Origin: Anaerolineaceae bacterium
Lineage (GTDB): Bacteria > Chloroflexota > Anaerolineae > Anaerolineales > Anaerolineaceae
DNA: 29,363 nt
Direction: 5' to 3'
Assembly (NCBI GenBank): GCA_028714615.1
Contig: JAQTMA010000004.1
Coordinates: 11,173-40,535 of the forward strand
Shown here: in pieces, positions 17,353-24,483 of the stretch
Layout: each line of letters opens with the position of its first letter
How positions within the stretch are numbered: position 1 is the stretch's first letter
The notes under the pieces: model-generated
The model's input: the letters and a program-made list of their open reading frames with translations, nothing else
Database searches by the model: none
Told to the model about the DNA's origin: nothing
Translations under genes and position numbers: made by a program

Positions 17353-17380
17353 CCCGGCGATGCCGGGTTTTGTTTTTTTT
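17353..17380. terminator. Intrinsic terminator, probably bidirectional
   Basis: CCCGGC (17353-17358) pairs with GCCGGG (17362-17367) around a GAT loop. The stem extends outward through A-T pairs after one mismatch, and TTTTGTTTTTTTT follows on the plus strand. It ends the greA unit. The complementary strand has a weaker U-rich tail (GTTTGTTTTAT), so the hairpin may also stop the convergent gene ending at 17397. Confidence 0.85.
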
Positions 17381-17396
17381 GATTCTCTGGAGGTAA

Positions 17397-18434
17397 TTAG
17401 GGGTTTTGTTTGGGCCAGACGGAGAGCTCGAGCGTCAGCCGGTCGAAAAAGCTACAAGGAGGTAAAGCGCCCTGACCGTAGTTGAGATCGACCACCCGCG
17501 CTTCCAACTGTAGGGTTGCCGTCTCGAGTAAAATGCGTTTGCCAGGCTCGATAGATACCGGCTCCCCTTTGGATTCCAATTTCTGGTGGATGATGGAGTC
17601 GTTAAAGGCATGATCGCTCATCAAGACTTTCGTCACGGTTTGAATATCATTCTTATCGAACAGCCAAACCTCGAATGCCGTGACTTTCTTGGGATCGCCG
17701 ACGCCTATTGTTTCGGACATGCCTACACCGCATTCCCCCATGAACTCGCCGGTTGGGGAATCGATGCTGAAGGAGTCATCGTACATATCGTCGCCCGCCA
17801 TATAGGTAGTCATAAACTGGGCGACAGGAGGTTCTTTCGAACTGATCGGCGCAAATGCCCTTTCCACCCGCGAGGCTTCTTGATGGACCGGGGACGGCGA
17901 AGTCGGCTCGCCGCTGACCCCCAGGCTACGCCGGTTGCGCAACACGAGGGTGTACGCCAGGAATGCCGCGACGATGAGTGTACCTGCACACATGACACCC
18001 AGAAATATCGTCAGGAAATTGTTTGGTTTTTTCGCGGTGTTTGGCGCGGTCGTCGCAGCCGTCGTCGGAAGCCCTGGGAAGGACGGCGCCACGGCAGATC
18101 CGGCTTGTACAACGGTAGTGAATTCAGCGATGAGGTTGGGAGGGAGTACTTTCGGGTTTGCCTGGACGGCAGCCAGGATATCGGGCGCATCCGGACCGAG
18201 TTCCTTCCAGCGGTTCTGGGCCGATAGTTTGTCCTGGTCCTTGGAATATGTGGTTATGGCCATGCGCAGATAATCTTCTTTGAGATCACTACGCAAGAGA
18301 GCCGGGGAAGCATCTTTCCATTGGACGGGAAACAGCAACCAGCCAAAGATCGTCAAACCGATTATCGCTCCAAGCACCAGGCCAATCACACCCGTGACCA
18401 GGGGGTTTCCGAGTTGCTCGCGAATCCTGTCCAT
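17397..18434 (-). CDS. Hypothetical two-helix membrane protein
   Basis: The product is 345 residues and I do not recognise it. Helix 1 is at about residues 13-36 (VTGVIGLVLGAIIGLTIFGWLLF). A segment of about 100 residues follows, with a charged helical part (SDLKEDYLRMAITTYSKDQ) and an Ala/Thr/Pro-rich tail. Helix 2 is at about 142-165 and is followed by RNRRS. By the positive-inside rule the N terminus and the long C-terminal region are cytoplasmic and the middle loop is outside. The C-terminal 130 residues look beta-rich, with acidic stretches (AGDDMYDDSFSIDSPTGEF), and may form a sandwich domain. AGGAG lies seven bases before the ATG, and a near-consensus promoter lies upstream. It is a single-gene unit convergent with greA. 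Function is unknown. Confidence 0.8.
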   Translation of the reverse strand: MDRIREQLGNPLVTGVIGLVLGAIIGLTIFGWLLFPVQWKDASPALLRSDLKEDYLRMAITTYSKDQDKLSAQNRWKELGPDAPDILAAVQANPKVLPPNLIAEFTTVVQAGSAVAPSFPGLPTTAATTAPNTAKKPNNFLTIFLGVMCAGTLIVAAFLAYTLVLRNRRSLGVSGEPTSPSPVHQEASRVERAFAPISSKEPPVAQFMTTYMAGDDMYDDSFSIDSPTGEFMGECGVGMSETIGVGDPKKVTAFEVWLFDKNDIQTVTKVLMSDHAFNDSIIHQKLESKGEPVSIEPGKRILLETATLQLEARVVDLNYGQGALPPCSFFDRLTLELSVWPKQNP

Positions 18435-18463
18435 ATTTCGACTCCTACGGTTTTATTAACCAT

Positions 18464-18472
18464 GTGCCAGGC
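18464..18472 (-). repeat. GCCTGGCAC 9-mer shared with the palindrome at 12845-12855
   Basis: The minus strand reads GCCTGGCACATGGTT here, matching the nine-base core of the palindrome upstream of the UbiA-type gene. Both copies lie between a putative promoter and a start codon. The left half-site is degenerate here, so this may be chance. Confidence 0.25.
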
Positions 18473-18496
18473 GGAAGGGGATCAAGCTACAGGTTG

Positions 18497-18525
18497 ATTG
18501 TAAAGCAGTCTCCGCCAAAGTGCAA
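18497..18525 (-). promoter_or_regulatory. Sigma-70-type promoter for the hypothetical membrane protein
   Basis: On the minus strand TTGCAC (18520-18525) is followed by a 17-bp spacer and TACAAT (18497-18502), each one mismatch from the consensus TTGACA/TATAAT except that the -35 has two. The start site would be near 18490, giving a leader of about 55 bases with AGGAG (18442-18446) before the ATG at 18434. It is the best two-box promoter seen in the window. Confidence 0.65.
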
Positions 18526-18553
18526 CGTTTAACCGATGGGAATGTTGCAAGGT

Positions 18554-20875
18554 TTATGCCGTTTGGGTGGGTTCTTCACCATTGACGTTTTCCAACAAGA
18601 AGGTGGCTTGACAATTGGAGCATTGGGCTTCGCGTTTATTGACCACTACCAGCAATCCCCCACATTTTGGGCAGGGTTTTTGCAGGGGACGCTTCCAAGA
18701 AGTAAAATCGCAATTCGGGTAGTTGGCGCACCCGTAAAAAACACGCCCTTTGCGGGTTTTGCGCATGACCAGGTCGCCGCCATCTTGTGGACAGCTCACC
18801 CCGATTTTTTCGAGGAGTGGTTCCGTATGGCGGCATTCAGGGAATGTACTACAACTAATGAACTTGCCGAACCGTCCCCAACGGATCACCAGATCATGCC
18901 CGCATTCAGGGCAGCTACGCCCGATTTTTTCTAATTCGGATTTTTGCGCAGGCATTTCAGCCTGGGCGCGTTTAACCTGTTCTGAAAATGGCTGGTAGAA
19001 GGCCCGGATCACATCGATCCATTCCCGATCGCCTTCGGCCACCTCATCCAGGTCGGTTTCCATTCGAGCTGTGAAGCTCGTATCCACGACCTCTGGGAAG
19101 TGGTTGACCACCAGGTCATTCACGAGCAGCCCGGTCTCCGTAGGTTCAAGACGTTTCCCGTCGCGGCTGACGTAGCCCCGCTCCTGGATGGTAGAAAGAA
19201 TAGGCGCATAGGTTGAGGGCCGGCCAATCCCATACTCCTCAAGGGTTTGCACCAGGGTTGCTTCCGTATAGCGCGGGGGCGGCTGGGTAAAATGCTGTTC
19301 CGGGATCAGCCGCTGCAATTGTTGTTTCTGACCTTCAGCCAGGCTTGGAGGGACGGGCACGTTCTCCGACCCTTCTTCAATTTTCACGTCTTCATCGCGG
19401 GTTTCTTCGTATAACACCAAGAAGCCTGGAAAGCGCACTGCCGAGCCCGAAGTACGCAGCAGGTACTGATGGGCTTTTCCGACACCGTCGATCTCGACCG
19501 TCAGGGTGTCGTAAATGGCCGACTCCATCTGGCATGCAACAAAGCGTTGCCAGATCAGTTGGTAGAGGCGATATTGGTCGCGATTGAGAAATGATTTGAC
19601 CATATCAGGTTCACGCAAAACGGAGGTAGGGCGAATGGCTTCATGGGCTTCCTGTGCACCGACAGCACGGGTCTTGTAGGCTACCGGGGTATCCGGCAAG
19701 AAATCCTGCCCGAAGCGTTTACCGATGTATTGGCGGACTTCGTTTACTGCCAGGTCGGAGATATTCGTTGAATCCGTCCGCATATAGGTAATCAAGCCGC
19801 TGCTACCGCCCTCACCGGTGTCGATCCCCTCATACAATTGTTGCGCCAATGCCATCGTTCGCCGGGCAGTGTAGCCCAGCCGGCGGGAAGCCTCTTGTTG
19901 CAAAGAACTGGTAATAAACGGAGCTAAGGGTTTGCGTTTCCGTTCTCCGCGTTTTACCTTGCTGATCACGTACAAGGCTTTTTCCATATCCTCCAGGATG
20001 GGCTTTACACTCCCCTGGCTGGGCAGATCTATCTCTTTTTCGTCCATTCTGACCAGCTTGGCCAGGTAGATCATTTCATCGCCTTCGGTTTTAAGTTCGG
20101 CGGCAATTGACCAGTATTCCACCGGGATGAAAGCATCGATTTCACGTTCCCGCTCGACGATCAAGCGGAGCGCCACCGATTGAACCCGGCCAGCCGATAA
20201 GCGGCTGCGTACTTTTTCCCACAGGAGTGGGCTGATACTATACCCCACCAGGCGATCCAACACACGCCGGGCTTGTTGTGCATCCACCAGGTTCATGTCG
20301 ATATCGCGGGGGTGTGAGAATGCCGCAGCGATAGCAGGTTGAGTGATCTCGTGGAACACCACGCGTTGGGAGTGCTGAGGATCGATGGCAGCAGCTTCCA
20401 TCAGGTGCCAGGCAATGGCTTCCCCTTCTCGGTCAGGGTCGGTTGCGAGAAAGACTTCTTCGGCAGAGCTGGCTAATGCCTTTAGTTCTTTGACAACCTG
20501 ACGCTTTTCATTTGGCACCCGGTAACGCGGGGTAAAATTGTGCTCAACATCCACCGAGAGTTCGGAGCGCAGCAGGTCACGAACATGCCCGACCGACGCC
20601 TTCACCGTGTATCCTTTGCCTAAAAAGCGGCCGACGGTGCGAGCTTTGGCTGGAGATTCGACAATCACCAGCTTTCCACTGCGAGTTGGCGCTCGTTTGG
20701 CGGGTTTCTCGGGTTTCGGGATGCCTTCATGCTCCGGCGTCCGGCCAATCCGGTAGAGCTTAGTACCGCACACCGGGCAGATGCCTTGAGTAACGGGGGA
20801 TCCGGCTGCGTTATAACTTGCCTGGGGGTTGTTAATCTCACGTTTGGCTTTGCATTTAAAACAATAAGCTTCCAA
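18554..20875 (-). CDS. topA: DNA topoisomerase I with N-terminal DUF5679-type zinc ribbon
   Basis: The product is 773 residues. Residues 1-45 form a four-cysteine ribbon (Cys5, Cys8, Cys33, Cys36) in MEAYCFKCKAK and ICPVCGTKLYRIG, like DUF5679. The Toprim domain starts at KLVIVESPAKA (Glu73) and has ATDPDREGEAIAWHL (Asp146, Asp148, Glu150). The catalytic tyrosine is Tyr364 in GLITYMRTDSTNIS. Three C-terminal zinc modules follow: Cys655/658/675/681; Cys695/716/722, with Asp698 where the second cysteine should be; and Cys735/738/752/755. Type IA enzymes relax negative supercoils. The gene is last in the minus-strand unit, nine bp after manC. Confidence 0.96.
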   Translation of the reverse strand: MEAYCFKCKAKREINNPQASYNAAGSPVTQGICPVCGTKLYRIGRTPEHEGIPKPEKPAKRAPTRSGKLVIVESPAKARTVGRFLGKGYTVKASVGHVRDLLRSELSVDVEHNFTPRYRVPNEKRQVVKELKALASSAEEVFLATDPDREGEAIAWHLMEAAAIDPQHSQRVVFHEITQPAIAAAFSHPRDIDMNLVDAQQARRVLDRLVGYSISPLLWEKVRSRLSAGRVQSVALRLIVEREREIDAFIPVEYWSIAAELKTEGDEMIYLAKLVRMDEKEIDLPSQGSVKPILEDMEKALYVISKVKRGERKRKPLAPFITSSLQQEASRRLGYTARRTMALAQQLYEGIDTGEGGSSGLITYMRTDSTNISDLAVNEVRQYIGKRFGQDFLPDTPVAYKTRAVGAQEAHEAIRPTSVLREPDMVKSFLNRDQYRLYQLIWQRFVACQMESAIYDTLTVEIDGVGKAHQYLLRTSGSAVRFPGFLVLYEETRDEDVKIEEGSENVPVPPSLAEGQKQQLQRLIPEQHFTQPPPRYTEATLVQTLEEYGIGRPSTYAPILSTIQERGYVSRDGKRLEPTETGLLVNDLVVNHFPEVVDTSFTARMETDLDEVAEGDREWIDVIRAFYQPFSEQVKRAQAEMPAQKSELEKIGRSCPECGHDLVIRWGRFGKFISCSTFPECRHTEPLLEKIGVSCPQDGGDLVMRKTRKGRVFYGCANYPNCDFTSWKRPLQKPCPKCGGLLVVVNKREAQCSNCQATFLLENVNGEEPTQTA

Positions 20876-20884
20876 TCGAATCTC

Positions 20885-21976
20885 CTACAAATACTGGCGG
20901 CGGTTGGCTTCTTTCAACAGGGTCACTACTTGTTTAACCTGCTGTGCCTGATCTTTATGGCAAATCAGTAACGCATCTCCGGTATCAATCACAACCAGGT
21001 CGCGCACCCCAATCGTCACAATCAAGCGTTCAGAGCCAGAACTGCTCACCAGCGAATTTTTTGTGTCAATCCCGAGGTAGTCGCTCCCCAGGATAATATT
21101 GCCGTCTCCATCAGAGGAGAGTACATCAAAAAGCGAATCCCAACTACCAACGTCATTCCAACCTAAATTGGTAGCGGGCAGCACAGCCACCTGCTCGGCC
21201 CGCTCCATAATACCATAGTCGATTGTTTCACTTTTCAGGGAAGGCCAGACGTGGCGCACAACTTCCTGCCGGGCGGGTGACTCCCAGCCTTGCGAGATCT
21301 CTTCAAGCTGACCGGCAAGCTCAGGCATCTGCCGGTGGAATTCTTGCAAGATGCGATCCACCCGCCAAATAAACATACCGGAGTTCCAATCATGGTCGCC
21401 GCTTGCAAGCATTTGGGCAGCTTGCGCTTCGGAAGGTTTTTCTTTGAAACGAAGGACGCGATATGCCCGCATCCCCTCGTACTCACCCAATGGTTCACCG
21501 CGTTGGATATACCCGTACCCGGTCGAAGCGAAAGACGGGGTAATCCCGAGCGTTACCAGAAAGCCGCTTTCGGCGAGCTGGTAGGCCGAGCTCAACAGGT
21601 CACGGAAACGGGCTTCATCGCCGATGAAATGATCGGCCGTCAGAATCGCCATGACGGCTTGCGGATCCCGATTTCGTAGGGCTACTCCCGCCAATCCCAC
21701 CACAGCCGCGGTGCCACGGGGCATGGGCTCGATCAGGTAATTCTCCTGCGGGATTTGTGGGCAAAGCTGCATCAATTGGGCGGCCTGGTCGGCAACCGTC
21801 ACGACCAGAATGCGCTGCAGTGGGAATACACCTTCCAATCGATCAATCGCAATCTCAAAGAGCGTCCTCTGGTCGAACAGTTTCAGCACCTGTTTCGGTC
21901 GTTTTTGGCGTGAAAGGGGCCACAGGCGGGTGCCGCCGCCGCCCGCCATGATCACTGCGTAATAATGTGGTTTCAT
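20885..21976 (-). CDS. manC: Mannose-1-phosphate guanylyltransferase
   Basis: The product is 363 residues from ATG 21976, catalysing mannose-1-phosphate plus GTP to GDP-mannose. The nucleotidyltransferase signature VIMAGGGGTRLWPLSRQKRPKQ begins at residue 8. ILTADHFIGDE carries the metal-binding aspartate, and FKEKPS, WNSGMFIWR and WNDVGSWDSLFD follow in family order. The isomerase domain of bifunctional ManC/AlgA is absent, so this is the short monofunctional form. A longer frame from 22024 overlaps dprA and adds residues before the usual MKPHYYAVIMAGG start; ATG 21976 begins one base after the dprA stop. GDP-mannose could feed the glycosyltransferases elsewhere in the window, but the gene sits among DNA-maintenance genes. 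Confidence 0.92.
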   Translation of the reverse strand: MKPHYYAVIMAGGGGTRLWPLSRQKRPKQVLKLFDQRTLFEIAIDRLEGVFPLQRILVVTVADQAAQLMQLCPQIPQENYLIEPMPRGTAAVVGLAGVALRNRDPQAVMAILTADHFIGDEARFRDLLSSAYQLAESGFLVTLGITPSFASTGYGYIQRGEPLGEYEGMRAYRVLRFKEKPSEAQAAQMLASGDHDWNSGMFIWRVDRILQEFHRQMPELAGQLEEISQGWESPARQEVVRHVWPSLKSETIDYGIMERAEQVAVLPATNLGWNDVGSWDSLFDVLSSDGDGNIILGSDYLGIDTKNSLVSSSGSERLIVTIGVRDLVVIDTGDALLICHKDQAQQVKQVVTLLKEANRRQYL

Positions 21977-21977
21977 T

Positions 21978-23090
21978 CTAATTATCCACCCTGTATTCTG
22001 AAGAATTTTCCCGGAGAGCCACATATTGCATGTGACCGACCTGCCGTACCATCCCCTTAAGCTCCATCATGGTGAGTGTAGCCGATACTTTTTCGATTGG
22101 CAAGCCAGCCTGTGCGCGGATCTCATCGACGTGCAAAGGCTCCCTCCCGAGCAACGTGAGCAAGCGAGCTTCCGTTGCATCCGTTGGCAGGCTGGTGCGG
22201 GCAGCGCGATGTTCCGTCACCTGCTGGAGCTGCAGAATTTCCAGAATTTCTTCGGGACGCAGTAACGGGTGCGCTCCATCTTGCACCAGGCGGTTCGTAC
22301 CCTTGCTTTGAGGGGCGAGAATGTTGCCCGGCACCGCAAATACCTCACGCCCTTGCTGAGCAGCAAACGCTGCCGTAATGAGCGCCCCACTCTTTTCTCC
22401 AGCTTCGATCACCACGACCCCTAATGATAACCCGGAGATGATCCGATTACGGGGAGGGAAGTTGACCCCATCTGGAGGGGTCCCAGGAGCGTAATCGCTG
22501 ATCAGCGCCCCGTGGGTGAGGATCCGTTCCGCCAGGCGCACATGCTCGGGAGGATAGATGCGATCGACGCCACTGCCGAGAACCGCCAGGGTCCTTCCGC
22601 CCACAGTAAGCGCCGCATCGTGAGCGAGTCCGTCGACTCCCCGGGCTAATCCACTGACCACTGTCACTCCATTGTTGGCCAGATAAGCAGATATTTCTTC
22701 GGCAATTTGCCGGCCATACACCGTTACCCGGCGGGTACCAACGATGGCGACCGCCCAGAAATCTTCCGGGATCAATTTGCCCCGCAGGTACAATACGGGT
22801 GGGGGTTGGTCGATCTGCTTAAGCCGCTCGGGATAAGCTTCGTCTTCACGAATCAGTACCTGGATACCCTTTCCCTTGATGGTATCCAGGTATTTCTCGA
22901 GATCGATGCTTTTCCGAGTGCGGATTACATTCTCGGCGATTTTGGAGCTTAAACCTGCAGACTGCAGACCTTCCAAGGGCGCCTGCCAAGCAATGGACAG
23001 ATCCCCGAAGTAGTTTTGCAGGGCTTGCATGCGCACCGCACCGATCCCCTTTACCAGGTTAAAACCAACCCAGTATGCTTTTTGCTCCAT
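21978..23090 (-). CDS. dprA: DNA-processing protein DprA
   Basis: The product is 371 residues from ATG 23090. The order is an N-terminal helix-hairpin-helix-like region (KGIGAVRMQALQNYFGD), the Rossmann-like core with VAIVGTRRVTVYGRQIAEE, VVSGLARGVDGLAHDAAL, VLGSGVDRIYPPEH, FPPRNRIISGLS and SGALITAAFAAQQGREVFAVPG, and a C-terminal winged helix (PLHVDEIRAQAGLPIEKVSATLTMMELKG). DprA loads RecA on single-stranded DNA during transformation and has roles in incoming-DNA handling even in species not known to be competent. ATG 23138 is in frame but overlaps rimM by 26 bases; MEQKAYWVGFNLVKGIG at 23090 begins more like the family and has GAG about nine bases upstream. Confidence 0.95.
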   Translation of the reverse strand: MEQKAYWVGFNLVKGIGAVRMQALQNYFGDLSIAWQAPLEGLQSAGLSSKIAENVIRTRKSIDLEKYLDTIKGKGIQVLIREDEAYPERLKQIDQPPPVLYLRGKLIPEDFWAVAIVGTRRVTVYGRQIAEEISAYLANNGVTVVSGLARGVDGLAHDAALTVGGRTLAVLGSGVDRIYPPEHVRLAERILTHGALISDYAPGTPPDGVNFPPRNRIISGLSLGVVVIEAGEKSGALITAAFAAQQGREVFAVPGNILAPQSKGTNRLVQDGAHPLLRPEEILEILQLQQVTEHRAARTSLPTDATEARLLTLLGREPLHVDEIRAQAGLPIEKVSATLTMMELKGMVRQVGHMQYVALRENSSEYRVDN

Positions 23091-23112
23091 CACTAATCTC
23101 GTTGTCGCCGGG

Positions 23113-23676
23113 TTATTCCCAGGCTTGCGGGCGGACAACCATTACCTTTTTATCTGGATCGACGCTCAAGATCACATCTGCAACTGCGGGGTACAGCACT
23201 TCTTCCCCCGTAATAGAGCGCACCAAATAAACGTCGTTCGCCCCGGTTTCCATGATTTCATTCAGTGTTCCGACCAGGTTACCTGATTCGTCGAAGACCT
23301 GCATGCCAATCAGTTGGTGGTGATAATACTCACCTTCCGGGAGTGACGGAAGCCCTTCCTTAAGGATGTAAACCAACTGGTTTCGCAACAAGCCCACCTC
23401 TTCCCGGAGGTGAATGCCTTCAAAGGTGAAGAGGAGCGCCTGGTCTTTGGGTCGACGGTGAGTGATCAGCATCGGTTTTTTTTGATCACCAACGTAGACC
23501 GTCGTTCCTGAGCGTAAGCGCTCGGGGAAATCGGTCATGATTTCAAATTCGATTTCACCATGGATGCCATGTGGGCGGTGTAAGCGCCCTGCCACCAAAA
23601 ACACAGGCTCGCTGGATGAATGCGGGCCTGTGGAAGTGGGATTCGTGTCCGGAGTGGATTGATCCTGTTCGCTCAT
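23113..23676 (-). CDS. rimM: 16S rRNA processing protein RimM
   Basis: The product is 187 residues, slightly longer than the usual 170-175 owing to a low-complexity N-terminal stretch rich in Ser, Thr and Pro (about 22 residues). The RimM N-terminal barrel begins FLVAGRLHRPHGIHGEIEFEIMTDFPERL. The PRC-barrel half begins LPEGEYYHHQLIGMQVFDESG and ends in VILSVDPDKKVMVVRP. RimM binds ribosomal protein S19 in the 30S head and assists late maturation of 16S rRNA. The ATG overlaps the khpA stop by four bases (ATGA). Confidence 0.95.
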   Translation of the reverse strand: MSEQDQSTPDTNPTSTGPHSSSEPVFLVAGRLHRPHGIHGEIEFEIMTDFPERLRSGTTVYVGDQKKPMLITHRRPKDQALLFTFEGIHLREEVGLLRNQLVYILKEGLPSLPEGEYYHHQLIGMQVFDESGNLVGTLNEIMETGANDVYLVRSITGEEVLYPAVADVILSVDPDKKVMVVRPQAWE

Positions 23677-23909
23677 CGAGGTTCGATGACGTCCATGGAT
23701 ACCTGTTTACCCTCACGCGCTGCGGCTACACGCAACAGAATCCGGAGAGCATTGGCGACGCGCCCATTTTTCCCAATGACGCGGCCCATGTCCTCTTTTG
23801 CTACACGCAATTCCAAATGGACTTTACCGGCCACACGAGATTGAGTAATCTGAACCTGGGTGGGATCGTCAACGAGAGAACGGGCGACAAATTCGACAAG
23901 ATCTTTCAC
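23673..23909 (-). CDS. khpA: KH-domain RNA-binding protein KhpA
   Basis: The product is 78 residues from GTG 23909, the normal size for KhpA/YlqC. The single KH domain has VIGKNGRVANALRILLR, with the GxxG loop at residues 46-49. The start is decided by AGGAG five to six bases upstream and by the first residues (V/M)KDLVEFVARSLVDDP, which match the family; an ATG at 23960 would add 17 unrelated residues. In Gram-positive bacteria KhpA pairs with KhpB/Jag and affects division and envelope functions through RNA. It lies between rpsP and rimM, the conserved position. Confidence 0.93.
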   Translation of the reverse strand: MKDLVEFVARSLVDDPTQVQITQSRVAGKVHLELRVAKEDMGRVIGKNGRVANALRILLRVAAAREGKQVSMDVIEPR

Positions 23910-24006
23910 TGCCTCTCCTTTCCACCGGGCATCCTTGTGTTTGAGCAACCCGATCTGCATTCGATCGGATTGCCTGACCTCGATGTTGGCTGCCGGGAGG
24001 TATTAA

Positions 24007-24360
24007 TCAGGCCTTATCAACCTGCCGTGTTTTCGGATTTACTTTCCGGTTTTCGTGGGCAAGGTTGGCTTCAACCAACACGGTTTTGGCTGGCTCACCC
24101 GCTTTCACGCGCGCAAAGCGTTCCATCAAGCCAATGGAATTGAAGACCTGCAAGGCCGAATCACTCGGTTGGGCGCCTTTGCCCAACCAATCGTAGATAC
24201 GATCTTCTTTTACAACAACCGTAGACGGATTGGTGCGTGGGTTATAAAAGCCCAGGATTTCCAGAAAACGCCCATCCCGAGGCGCTTCCTTATCGGCGGC
24301 AACAATACGGTAACTGGTTTGGCCTTTGAGGCCAACACGACGTAGACGAATGCGAACCAT
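24007..24360 (-). CDS. rpsP: 30S ribosomal protein S16
   Basis: The product is 117 residues. The N terminus MVRIRLRRVGLKGQTSYRIVAAD and the following RDGRFLEILGFYNPR are diagnostic of S16. The usual S16 is about 80-90 residues; this one has a C-terminal tail of about 30 residues rich in Lys, Arg and Asn. S16 binds 16S rRNA early in 30S assembly. ATG 24360 is chosen because an upstream in-frame ATG at 24417 would add 19 residues unlike S16. AGAGGAG lies about 11 bases before the chosen start. Confidence 0.96.
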   Translation of the reverse strand: MVRIRLRRVGLKGQTSYRIVAADKEAPRDGRFLEILGFYNPRTNPSTVVVKEDRIYDWLGKGAQPSDSALQVFNSIGLMERFARVKAGEPAKTVLVEANLAHENRKVNPKTRQVDKA

Positions 24361-24437
24361 CGAGATTATTCTCCTCTGATCACAAGTATATTCGATTATA
24401 TCCAAATCCGGTGACAAGAAACCAGCAGAGGTGAGGG

Positions 24438-24456
24438 AGCGCTGAAGGATAGCGCC
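24438..24456 (-). other. Small stem-loop in the ffh-rpsP gap
   Basis: AGCGCT (24438-24443) can pair with AGCGCC (24451-24456) around a seven-base loop, with one G-T wobble. It has no U-tract, so it is not an intrinsic terminator. It lies in the 123-bp gap between ffh and rpsP and might be a processing site or nothing at all. The rest of the gap shows no gene or promoter that I can support. Confidence 0.25.
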
Positions 24457-24483
24457 ATAGGCTCTCCTGGCTTTTTCACCGGT

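Noticed and set aside
17586..18227. Plus-strand open frame of about 213 codons within 17397-18434.
   Set aside because: The minus-strand frame has a promoter, a ribosome site, two clear membrane helices and a terminator; the opposite frame has none of these and has an implausible, His/Arg-rich composition.
24361..24483. Possible SRP RNA gene next to ffh.
   Set aside because: No GGAAGC-type SRP loop sequence or extended hairpin with the expected asymmetric loops was found in the 123-bp gap.
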